From Nostoc sp. LPT (GTDB lineage Bacteria > Cyanobacteriota > Cyanobacteriia > Cyanobacteriales > Nostocaceae): 47,805 nt of DNA. Every line of letters begins with the position of its first letter. Within the stretch, counting starts at the first letter, position 1. The position numbers and the translations under genes were made by a program. Of the stretch, positions 24,687 through 32,186 are shown piece after piece. The notes under the pieces are model-generated. The model worked only from the letters and a program-made list of their open reading frames with translations, was not told where the DNA came from and made no database searches. The DNA is taken from contig NZ_JABXKF010000066.1 of NCBI RefSeq assembly GCF_017115165.1, positions 1 through 47,805 of the forward strand, read 5' to 3'.

Positions 24687-24803
24687 AGGGACTTCCAAAT
24701 AAAAAAATATCCCATCGCTTTTAGGGCAGGGGGCAGGGAGTAGGGGGAGAGAAAGTCGTTTTGATGGGCGTGAAATTGGATAATTTATTTCTTGGAAGTC
24801 CCT
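24687..24803. mobile_element. MITE-like 117-bp element
   Basis: Perfect 12-bp terminal inverted repeats AGGGACTTCCAA (24687-24698) and TTGGAAGTCCCT (24792-24803) enclose 93 non-coding bases with a purine tract. Inner ends (AATAAAAAAATATCCC and GGATAATTTATTT) continue an imperfect pairing. This end type resembles ends of cyanobacterial DDE insertion sequences, so it is probably a transposase-less derivative. Target duplication is unclear. It lies directly before the FAD-subunit gene fragment. Confidence 0.65.
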
Positions 24804-24844
24804 TACTGTGTTTTGCAGCTTATCAATCATTGCAATAAATTTTT

Positions 24845-25132
24845 TTGCAGGGTTACAATCGCATCCATGCAATTCTTGGCGGTAGCGATCGCTGTATTGC
24901 CACCCATCCTTCCGATATGGCTGTGGCAAGGGTGGCACTCGATGCAGTTGTGCAGACACGCAAGCCAAACGGAGAGCGCAGTATTTTACTTGTCGATTTT
25001 CATCTCGTACCGGGCAATACACCAGAAAGAGAGACGGTTCTACAACACGGAGAGTTAATTGTTGCCGTTGATTTGCCTGCTTCACCGTTTGCAGCGCGAT
25101 CGCACTATTTACAGCTATTTTCAGGTAAATAG
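24845..25132 (+). pseudogene. Fragment of xanthine-dehydrogenase-family FAD-binding subunit
   Basis: About 85 codons read [84 protein letters not shown]. This is the middle of a PaoB/YagS-type molybdopterin dehydrogenase FAD subunit (normally about 330 residues). The nominal TTG start is inside the domain; there is no N-terminal FAD-binding half and the end diverges after SHYL. No iron-sulfur or molybdenum subunit gene is nearby. A remnant, probably severed by the adjoining MITE-like element or an associated deletion. Confidence 0.85.
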
Positions 25133-25140
25133 ACCACGCG

Positions 25141-25168
25141 GTAGGGGCGCAAGGCCTTGCGCCCCTAC
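25141..25168. repeat. 28-base perfect palindrome
   Basis: GTAGGGGCGCAAGG and its exact reverse complement form an uninterrupted 28-base palindrome, 8 bases after the stop of the gene fragment. It is a known type of dispersed Nostoc intergenic repeat. Confidence 0.85.
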
Positions 25169-25181
25169 GATAGGTGTGGTT

Positions 25182-25674
25182 CAAATACATGAAAACTGCT
25201 GTAAAAGTCCGCGATCGCATCTCTGATCAACTGCAACGTCGAATAGTGCAAATGCGTAGGCGTAGCCAGCCGTAGGCATCGCAAAAACGATGAAAGCTGA
25301 ATCACACGATTGGCGATCGCACTCATTTTTCGGTCTACTGAAAGTGACTTAAGAGGGCGATCAACTACTTTAAAGTTTTTGTGAAGCCAGTAAAGAAGAC
25401 AACAAAAAGCTTAGTGAATCTATTATGATACTAGTGATTTTTAAGGATGCTGTGGTGAGAGTAAATTAGTAGGAAAACCATAGATATCTAGTTATCTCTA
25501 CAAAATCAATCTGGTTTTCTTAAATGATCGCTCAGTTTTCCAGCTGCCTTGAGTAGGAAATTTTGTGCTAATGACCGCCAATTAAATCCTTCCCTTCCAT
25601 CCTGTGCATCTTCAAGTTCAATTGGCTAGCTTTAATGATTGTAGTTCTTTCTAATTAGGAGTTCATTCAAAATC
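25182..25674. other. Intergenic, dispersed repeats only
   Basis: Carries three HIP1 sites, the CGTAGGCGTAGCC...CCGTAGGCATCGC repeat (25254-25282) and AT-rich DNA. No coding pattern. Its right end holds the leader of the PEP-CTERM gene with TTAGGAG about 15 bases before the GTG. Confidence 0.5.
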
Positions 25675-26247
25675 GTGAAAACCGAAAAGTTCGTACTCTC
25701 GACTATTGTAGCACTAGCTACCTTAGCTATCACTGCAACGGCTGCACAAGCAGTCTCGCTCGTCAATCAAGCTTTAGAAGTTCTCCCAGCGCCTCCCTCC
25801 GGTGAACCAGTCTTCACTTTCACCGAGCTACGAGCTACGTCCCTGCCATTTTTTAGTCCTATTCTCAGGACAGGATCGGGACCTGCACTAAGGATTAACA
25901 ATAACCTGAATAACTTGGATGTCTCTGTCGGTGATATTGTGTATCGTCTGTTAAGCCCTGATGCTCAGTTTGGCACTGTTACTTCAAACCTTTACACGGT
26001 CACGCTATCTGAAAACAACTCCGTTGCAACATTCACAGGCGCGCGCGTCAACCCTGGTGAAGTGTTCCGCATTGAGCGCACGGTCAGCGATGGATCGCCT
26101 GTCGATTTTACCTTGAAATTATCTACCGCAAATGAAACGAACACGCCTGCTGTTCCTGAACCAAACACAATTGCAGGTCTAGCGCTTGCAGGTGTCGCTT
26201 GTGCCTACATTCGTCGGCGCAAACAGCAAGCGCAACCCCGATTCTAA
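25675..26247 (+). CDS. PEP-CTERM sorted exported protein
   Basis: A 190-residue protein starting at GTG 25675 (MKTEKFVLSTIVALATLAITATAAQA). The signal peptide is cleaved after AQA near 26. The mature domain is beta-rich with no recognised family. The C-terminus has the sorting signal: VPEP (about 160), a hydrophobic stretch NTIAGLALAGVACAYI and a basic RRRKQQ end. It is thus predicted to be processed by an exosortase-type enzyme. An upstream AGGAG supports the non-ATG start. It is the second PEP-CTERM protein of the window but shares no domain with the first. Confidence 0.8.
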   Translation: MKTEKFVLSTIVALATLAITATAAQAVSLVNQALEVLPAPPSGEPVFTFTELRATSLPFFSPILRTGSGPALRINNNLNNLDVSVGDIVYRLLSPDAQFGTVTSNLYTVTLSENNSVATFTGARVNPGEVFRIERTVSDGSPVDFTLKLSTANETNTPAVPEPNTIAGLALAGVACAYIRRRKQQAQPRF

Positions 26248-26560
26248 GGACGATCCACATCAAGCAGTCGGATATCTGGTTAATAGCAGCTACAGGCGGT
26301 CGCGATCCTACTACCGTTGTGTTGGTCGAACTTACGTTCAATCAAGTTGATTAATACCAAGTTGCAATCATCTGTGGTATTTCTCCCCTTGCTAGAAAGC
26401 TCCTCTGCTCCTCTGCTTCACGACAGTTGCTCCACTTGGGGAGCCACTCCGTTGCGGGGGTTTCCCCCGTTGTAGGAAGTGGTGTGAAACCCCAAGACCG
26501 CACTGCCTCCCCTGCTTCCCTTGCCTGCCAAAACTAATATGTTTGAACACAACTAGGTAT
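26248..26560. other. Intergenic repeat-rich stretch
   Basis: Holds TCAATCAAGTTGATTAA (26339-26355, repeated at 27635-27651), CTCCTCTGC runs and a GCGGGGGTTTCCCCCGT hairpin (26454-26470) of dispersed type. No gene seen. Confidence 0.55.
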
Positions 26561-26744
26561 AACTTGCGATCGCTTCCAGCGGGCGGTTACGCCATCGCAT
26601 CTAGCTTTTTGCGCGAAGGACGCTTGCGAACTTATCAGTAAAATAAAGTTTTAAATCGGGCAAGCTTAAACAAAGGGTAAGCATTGTGAATACATCGACT
26701 TGCATTGTGAATGCATCGGCTTGCATTGTGAATGCATCGGCTTG
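26561..26744. repeat. Deletion derivative of the 27650-28339 unit, with 3-copy 21-bp array
   Basis: 26561-26628 matches 27650-27717 (66 of 68 bases), the last 14 codons and 3' flank of the gene at 27676. It is joined directly to 26633-26681, which matches 28102-28150 upstream of that gene. Then come three 21-bp units (26682-26744) of the same family as 28151-28339. About 380 bases, nearly the whole gene, are missing. So this is an internally deleted copy. Confidence 0.9.
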
Positions 26745-26891
26745 CACTCACAGTTGAATCAGTTTTAAACTATGAGGAGCATTAAAATTTCTAACATTCT
26801 AAAGCTGAAGTGTCACTAGTGGGAATACAATCACAAAATTATACAGTTTTGTTTGTAAAGACTGCACTGGAAAATCGCGGAGGTTAAAACA

Positions 26892-27269
26892 ATGGATGGG
26901 CGCGATCGGTATTTACAAATCGCTTTGGTTCTTATTGGAATCGCTTTTCTACTTATCTATCCGCTAACTCAGGTCTGGGCATCAGGCTGGTTATGGCAAC
27001 CAGGTCAGTACGAATACGAACAGATGATTATTGGTGTTTATGCAACGCTTGGTGTCTTTTTGCTGTTAGCTTCAAGGCAACCAGAAGCTCACCTCAGTTT
27101 AATCTGGTTCACCGTCTGGTCAAGTTTAGTCCACGGGCTGATCATGGCGGTACATGCAGTAATTGACCCTGTTGAACAGGCACATCTGTTTGGTGATGTT
27201 CCAGCATTGTTCTTGGTAGCAATTGTCCTTGGCTTTTTAGCGCCCCGCAAAGTAGTGTCAAGTACATAA
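26892..27269 (+). CDS. DUF6632-like four-helix membrane protein
   Basis: A 125-residue protein with four hydrophobic helices: about 8-28, 48-62, 68-88 and 102-120. The pattern YEQMIIGVYATLGVFLLLASRQPEAHLSLIWFTVWSSLVHGLIMAVHA, then HLFGDVPALFLVAIVLGFLAPR, fits DUF6632, a membrane family of unknown function. Conserved polar residues in the third helix (W/H/E/D) may mark a site. GGAGG lies about 10 bases before the ATG. It stands alone between the two copies of the 21-bp array unit. Confidence 0.75.
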   Translation: MDGRDRYLQIALVLIGIAFLLIYPLTQVWASGWLWQPGQYEYEQMIIGVYATLGVFLLLASRQPEAHLSLIWFTVWSSLVHGLIMAVHAVIDPVEQAHLFGDVPALFLVAIVLGFLAPRKVVSST

Positions 27270-27649
27270 ACGGGCTACGCCTACGCTCTATTTTTTACTG
27301 TACTTTGGATATGAGGGGGCATGAGAATCGAACCGCAAAGGACGCAAAGGAAGATAGAAGAGGGAGCGATCGCTGTTTGAAGTTAAAATTTGTGGGCGAT
27401 CGCTATTCCCCTGCTTCTTGTTTGAGTAAATTCATTGTCCATTGGGGAAATTGCCTCTGTGATTGTGGCAATTACAGTTTTAGTTAAAACTTTAGTGCCT
27501 GTGATGGTGTGCCCGACAAGGGAAAAAACTAAGCTAGGGGCGAATAGAATTCACGGCTACACAAACAGAGCTTTCCTCCGTGGGCTAACAGACTGGAGTT
27601 TAGACTAAAAGCAGGCGATCGCTAATTTTTAATCTCAATCAAGTTGATT
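27270..27649. other. Intergenic, no gene
   Basis: Contains the GGGCTACGCCTACGC dispersed repeat right after the stop of the DUF6632 gene, three HIP1 sites and AT-rich DNA. A tRNA-like GAATCGAACC word at 27328 does not extend to a cloverleaf. Confidence 0.45.
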
Positions 27650-27675
27650 AACTTGCGATCGCTTCCAGCGGGCGG

Positions 27676-28047
27676 TTACGCCATCGCATCTGGCTTTTTG
27701 CGGGAAGGACGCTTGCGGTCTGATTTTTTCTTCAATCCCACCGCTTGAGCTTGATCGCTATCTGAACCATATTGCCCGCGCACGACTTCTTTCATCGCTA
27801 ATACAGCATTATGAAATTCCCACTCTGCTAATCGCGCAGCATCAGCAGCAGCACGGTATAAAGCTAGTTTCTCGGTTTCAGTTTGTTGAGAAATCAACAT
27901 CGCCTGATAAACTTCCTGTAACTTTGCAATAGAGGCATCAGTACGAGTCGTATTGTAGGTGCTGACGGTTTGCAAACCGTGGAATGAGCTAATATCTTGA
28001 CTAATCAGTTGAGGGCGCAAACGGCGTGTTGTATCTTGGATACTCAT
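27676..28047 (-). CDS. Small helical hypothetical protein with basic tail
   Basis: A 123-residue protein, not recognised. Residues about 35-95 are helical and coiled-coil-like (ASIAKLQEVYQAMLISQQTETEKLALYRAAADAARLAEWEFHNAVLAMKEVVRGQYG). The tail from 104 is very basic (KKKSDRKRPSRKKPDAMA), suggesting nucleic acid or membrane contact. The ATG at 28047 is followed by a polar N-terminus. About 100 bases upstream begins a 9-unit 21-bp array, and the whole gene-array unit exists as a deleted copy at 26561-26744, so the gene may travel as part of a repeat unit. Confidence 0.6.
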   Translation of the reverse strand: MSIQDTTRRLRPQLISQDISSFHGLQTVSTYNTTRTDASIAKLQEVYQAMLISQQTETEKLALYRAAADAARLAEWEFHNAVLAMKEVVRGQYGSDSDQAQAVGLKKKSDRKRPSRKKPDAMA

Positions 28048-28150
28048 AGATGTATCTACTAGTATAATGTATATCTGATGTACCCATCGCGACTAAAAAT
28101 CTATCAGTAAGATAAAGTTTTAAATCGGGTAAGTTTAAACAAAGGGTAAG

Positions 28151-28339
28151 CATTGTGAATGCATCGACTTGCATTGTGAATACATCGACTTGCATTGTGA
28201 ATACATCAACTTGCATTGTGAATACATCGGCTTGCATTGTGAATGCATCAACTTGCATTGTGAATACATCAACTTGCATTGTGAATGCATCGACTTGCAT
28301 TGTGAATACATCAACTTACATTGGGAATGCATCTTGCGG
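28151..28339. repeat. Minisatellite C: 9 units of 21 bp
   Basis: Nine 21-bp units, CATTGTGAATGCATCGACTTG and variants (ACATCAAC, ACATCGGC), the last two degenerate. It shares its left flank (28102-28150) and its unit with the short array at 26682-26744. Sequence is unrelated to minisatellites A and B, but the period is the same. Open frames on both strands are artefacts. Confidence 0.97.
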
Positions 28340-28433
28340 AGTATATTTAAAAACACACCTTAGCTAGAGTCTCTGTGCCAGATAGCAGTGATATTATACG
28401 GCTCATTCCTGTTGTTGCTTGTAGGAGACAATT

Positions 28434-28966
28434 ATGGAAATCAGTAGACGCAGCTTGTTAAAAACTGCTTCTGCTTCGCGATTAGTGACAGCAGGACTTG
28501 CAGTTTCGGAAGGATTTTTGCAACCGATCTTCGCTCAAACAGAACCTGTTGATGAAATTACTCAACTGCTAGCCCAAAGTTCACCTGCTTCAACTCGACG
28601 CGGCGATCAGGTTGTATCGCAACCTCGGACGCACCAAGGAACAAGTATCTGTGATTGGCTTGGGGGGGTATCACATTGGAAAAATTGAAGAGGAACAAGT
28701 AAAGTATCAAGCTGATCTGCAGTGTGATCGAGTGCCTGCACTACGCAATGAATTTGCCAACCTCAGTTGTAATTAGGGCCATCGATAGTATGAAAATTTT
28801 AGACCAGGCATTTGAGGCAGTCCGCACGTTTGCACCAATGGGGGCACGAGTTACAGCACTGTTAGCGCGTACCCGTCAAGCAGCAGCTAAAGGGCAGTAC
28901 GAACGATATAAGACCACAACAACCCGAAATGATAGTACAGCGATGAATCCAGCTGGGCTGGGGTAA
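28434..28966 (+). pseudogene. Aldo/keto reductase pseudogene (frameshift plus internal deletion)
   Basis: The start is intact: SRRSLLKTAS twin-arginine signal, then about 60 codons to GDQVV near 28615. There the frame shifts: the family continuation YRNLGRTKEQVSVIGLGGYHIGKIEEEQV is in another frame (28616-28700). It then jumps, at about 28720, to the C-terminal end: VIECLHYAMNLPTSVVI, IDSMKILDQAFEAVRTF, KGQYERYKTT. The central TIM-barrel part (roughly 200 residues of about 380), with the catalytic residues, is missing. A dead gene. It precedes an intact Tat-exported oxidoreductase of related substrate class. Confidence 0.88.
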
Positions 28967-29154
28967 ATATTAATACTATTTTTAACGATTTTGTTTACGG
29001 AAACAGCGATGTCTACGATGGGCTACGCCTACGCTATTTCTCAGGTGTGAGTTACACCGAGTTGATGTTACTCGATGCATTTTCACAACAAGCCAGACAA
29101 TTCACTGCGATCTCAGAATTTATTGCAGCTTTGCGTAAGAGCGTAGATTTTTAA
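28967..29154 (+). other. Unrecognised open stretch after the aldo/keto reductase remnant
   Basis: One frame reads IFNDFVYGNSDVYDGLRLRYFSGV, then LMLLDAFSQQARQFTAISEFIAALRKSVDF and stop (29152-29154). It has protein-like composition but no start and no recognised family, and it includes the GGGCTACGCCTACGC dispersed repeat. It is perhaps the 3' end of another decayed gene. Confidence 0.35.
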
Positions 29155-29250
29155 TTGCAGAGGAACGCATTGGCATTGCAGGGTATTTCCAAATTTAATT
29201 CGCTACGAATTGTTGTACTAAATCCAAAATTTCATCATTAAGGAACCACG

Positions 29251-30567
29251 ATGGCTGAAGTGTTTAAAGGAAAATTTTCTCGTCGTCAGATTCTCACTAC
29301 TGCTGGGTTAGGAGCCATTTCAGCTACTGCAATTGGTAGTATGGGCGAAGAGGTTGTTGCCCAACAGCCAACTGGACAAGCCACCCCACGCGGAGGTCCC
29401 TTACCGCCTCAGATTGAGTTTCCGCCCATCTCGGAAAAGACTGAGGTTGATACAGGTGGCCCACCAACTGCATTACCTCCAGAGCGACGTTTGGGGTTTG
29501 CGATCGTTGGACTAGGGAGACTGACATTGGAAGAAATCATGCCTGCGTTTGCAGAATGTAAACTAGCAAAGCCAACTGCATTAGTTAGTGGCGATGCTGC
29601 CAAAGCAAATCTTGTTGCCCAGCAGTATGGCATCAAACCGCAGAACGTTTACAACTATCAGAATTACGATAATCTCCGCAACAATCCAGACGTTGACGTG
29701 ATTTATATTGTATTGCCTAACAGTATGCACCGGGAATATACGGTGCGTGGTGCGAAAGCAGGAAAGCACATTCTGTGTGAAAAGCCAATGGCAACTACAG
29801 TGGAAGATGCTCAACAGATGATCGATGCGTGCAAACAAGCCGATCGCAAGCTGATGATTGCTTATCGCTGCCAATATGAGCCGCACCATCGCGCCATGAT
29901 TCAGATGATCCGTAGCAAAGAATTGGGAGCCATCAAGGTAATTCAAGCAGATAACGGACAAAACCAAGGCGGTGACTTAAACCAGTGGCGATTGAAACGC
30001 GCCTTAGCTGGAGGTGGCTCTTTACCGGATGTGGGAGTTTATTGCTTGAATGCAACTCGCTATTTGACGGGAGAGGAACCGATCGCAATTAGCGCCCAAA
30101 TCTTCAGCACTCCTGGCGATCCGCGCTTCAAAGAAGTGGAAGAAAATGTCACCTTCCAATTGCGGTTTCCCAGTGGAATACTAGGGATTTGCTCTACCAG
30201 CTACGGCTTTCATGAAGCACGCCGCTTTCGCGTCTTCGGTTCTGATGCTTGGGCGCAACTCGATCCGGGATTCTCCTACAACGGTTTGCGGATGATGATT
30301 TCGCGCAAATCGCCAACAAACAGCATGGCAGAAAACATTAGCGAAGTGCGCATAGGTGAGAAGAATCAGTTTGCTTTGGAAATCGATCACATGGCAGATT
30401 GTGTGATTCAAAATAAACAACCCCATACGCCTGGTGAAGAAGGTTTGCAAGACCAAAAACTAATTGCCTTGATTTACGAAGCCGCACAAACAGGCAAGAC
30501 GATTACCCTACCTCGTGTGTCAGGATTGGATACCACTCGTGGCCCCGCTCCCAGAATGCTTAAATAA
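29251..30567 (+). CDS. Tat-exported Gfo/Idh/MocA oxidoreductase (glucose-fructose oxidoreductase-like)
   Basis: A 438-residue protein. A twin-arginine signal (FSRRQILTTAG, residues 9-19) precedes a hydrophobic stretch and a Pro-rich linker. The Rossmann domain from about 80 has FAIVGLGRLTLEEI, DVDVIYIVLPNSMHREY and the signature CEKPMATT with catalytic-type lysine. The C-terminal alpha/beta domain (GAIKVIQADNG, GGGSLPDVGVYCLNATRYLTG, FGSDAWAQLDP) is complete. Such enzymes carry tightly bound NADP and act on sugars in the periplasm. An AAGGA six bases before the ATG supports the start. No sugar transporter is adjacent. Confidence 0.92.
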   Translation: MAEVFKGKFSRRQILTTAGLGAISATAIGSMGEEVVAQQPTGQATPRGGPLPPQIEFPPISEKTEVDTGGPPTALPPERRLGFAIVGLGRLTLEEIMPAFAECKLAKPTALVSGDAAKANLVAQQYGIKPQNVYNYQNYDNLRNNPDVDVIYIVLPNSMHREYTVRGAKAGKHILCEKPMATTVEDAQQMIDACKQADRKLMIAYRCQYEPHHRAMIQMIRSKELGAIKVIQADNGQNQGGDLNQWRLKRALAGGGSLPDVGVYCLNATRYLTGEEPIAISAQIFSTPGDPRFKEVEENVTFQLRFPSGILGICSTSYGFHEARRFRVFGSDAWAQLDPGFSYNGLRMMISRKSPTNSMAENISEVRIGEKNQFALEIDHMADCVIQNKQPHTPGEEGLQDQKLIALIYEAAQTGKTITLPRVSGLDTTRGPAPRMLK

Positions 30568-30648
30568 ATACCTGCATACCGCAGTCATGACAACCTCTGC
30601 TTGGAGTCCGCTCCCTAAAAAACTAAGCAGATTTAAAGTCGGGAACCG

Positions 30649-31512
30649 CTATAGACCCTTGCTATGCAGCCAATTGATAAACAGGTCAGCAATAGCTAAG
30701 TTACCGTGTTCAAGCATTTGCATATGACCATGACCAGGGAGTCCAACTTCAGGAAGCCAAATAAAATCACTACCGAAGTATTTTGCAGTTTCTGCATCTA
30801 CTTCACGAGGATGGCGCGGGTCTTGGTCGCCTGTAATCACTAAGATGGGAATATCAAATAGTATTTGAGGGTGGCAAATATAAAGCCCTTGTCCTTCAAC
30901 ATTTCTGCGCTGGTTGCTAATTCGCGCGCTCTCAGCAACTAAACTACAAAAGTAATTCTCAAATACCTCTTGCGGAAAATTATCTGAGTTAGTGAAGTAT
31001 TTTTTAGTTTCTTCACGCGACTGAATACGTGGACGGTCTTCGGGAAAAGCCTGATGAGAGTCTTTTGCGATCACTGGTAATAGATTGGCTGGTGGCCCTG
31101 GTGCAATTCCTACAATAGCTTTGATAAGTTTGGGATGGGTTTGTGCTATCTGCCAACCAACAACACCAGACATACTGTGGGTAAGAATGACAGCCGAGCC
31201 AATTTGTTGGAGTAGCGCCACAGTAGCATTAATTACCCGTTGATATGGCATCGTGGGAAAATCTGGGACAAAGCCTGATCGACCATGCCCTGGCCAGTCA
31301 ACAATGTAGGTTTCCCAGCCTTGTTCTGTCAGATATACAGCCCAACCTTGGCGATTATCGGGTGTTTTGACAAAGCAAGTGCCTGTATGAAAAGCGCCGT
31401 GTAAAAGGACAATAGGAACTGAATTTCGGTCTTTCCTTGGCCGGTAATATTGAATGAACATTTGGTATGGAATATCACCAATAAAAAATTTTGTTTCAGT
31501 GTATGAATTCAT
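30649..31512 (-). CDS. Alpha/beta hydrolase
   Basis: A 287-residue alpha/beta-hydrolase fold protein. It shows the oxyanion HG motif (VLLHGAFHTGTCF), VDWPGHGRSG, a nucleophile serine in LTHSMSGVVGW (a variant of GxSxG, with T in place of the first G), an acid in ILVITGDQDPRHPRE and a closing histidine in LPGHGHMQMLEHG. All elements of the triad are present. The substrate is unknown; similar proteins are esterases or haloperoxidase-like. There is no signal peptide. It is convergent with the Gfo/Idh gene. Confidence 0.88.
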   Translation of the reverse strand: MNSYTETKFFIGDIPYQMFIQYYRPRKDRNSVPIVLLHGAFHTGTCFVKTPDNRQGWAVYLTEQGWETYIVDWPGHGRSGFVPDFPTMPYQRVINATVALLQQIGSAVILTHSMSGVVGWQIAQTHPKLIKAIVGIAPGPPANLLPVIAKDSHQAFPEDRPRIQSREETKKYFTNSDNFPQEVFENYFCSLVAESARISNQRRNVEGQGLYICHPQILFDIPILVITGDQDPRHPREVDAETAKYFGSDFIWLPEVGLPGHGHMQMLEHGNLAIADLFINWLHSKGL

Positions 31513-31815
31513 TTGAATAAAAGACTTAAATCTTTACGGTAATGTTAATCGTATTGCAGGGTTAAGTTCTCCGTTTCAATCAACGGTTCAACAATTCCAG
31601 TAGCGATATTTGCCGATTTCATGCAGAAAAAATTCTCCTGTGCAACCAATTATCTGCAATCCATGCTGCTGTACCATTGATCAGCAGCAGTGATACCAGC
31701 AAAACTAATGCTCAGGCCTAAGCATTAGCATCTCTTCCAGAGACGTTTATTGATAAATCAAAAATATGAATCGAAAGCGCACGCCCGGAATCCAGCAGTG
31801 ATTGTGGGATTCTAT
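31513..31815. other. Intergenic, nothing recognised
   Basis: AT-rich and repeat-poor; minus-strand frames show no family pattern. Confidence 0.4.
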
Positions 31816-32043
31816 CTACGTAACACTAGTAGAAATTAAAGCCGCAGTCTTTGCGATCGCGGCGGTTGGGTTCCAGGAAGAGTCTGTAAAAAAACGTGTT
31901 ATTTCTACATGATTGAGGATTGGTAGAGACTCCAGAATCAGAAAGACGATAATTAAAAGTGCGATCATTGGTAAAAAACGCAGTATCCAAATTAACCAAA
32001 AGTCATTTGGAGACGACAAAGTTTTGCTTTTGAACAATGTCAT
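31816..32043 (-). pseudogene. N-terminal fragment of phosphate ABC permease PstC
   Basis: The 75-residue frame starts MTLFKSKTLSSPNDFWLIWILR and reads LLIIVFLILESLPILNHVEITRFFTDSSWNPT, the first membrane helix and following conserved loop of PstC. It then diverges into an unrelated AIAKTAALISTSVT and stops. The full permease is about 310 residues. No pstS, pstA or pstB is near. A gene remnant, left by deletion or by partial duplication of a pst operon located elsewhere. Confidence 0.8.
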
Positions 32044-32186
32044 TTACCTGTTGTGATTGCGCGAAATCAAGACTTGAAAAAGAAAGTTCACCGAATGCGA
32101 TCGCTTTTACACAGGAGTGCTTTCATAAAAAACATTTGGCGATAACGATCATGTCATAGCGCTCAGTGATGTTTGTCATATATCCC

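Noticed and set aside
27310..27345. Possible tRNA (GAATCGAACC word)
   Set aside because: The T-stem does not pair and no anticodon arm or acceptor stem can be drawn on either strand.
10106..28339. CRISPR arrays
   Set aside because: The tandem arrays have no spacers: units abut directly, and no cas genes are near.
28001..28367. Met/Gln/Val/Asp and Cys/His repeat frames over minisatellite C
   Set aside because: Several frames on both strands are open because of the 21-bp period; they overlap each other and the 5' region of the 27676-28047 gene.
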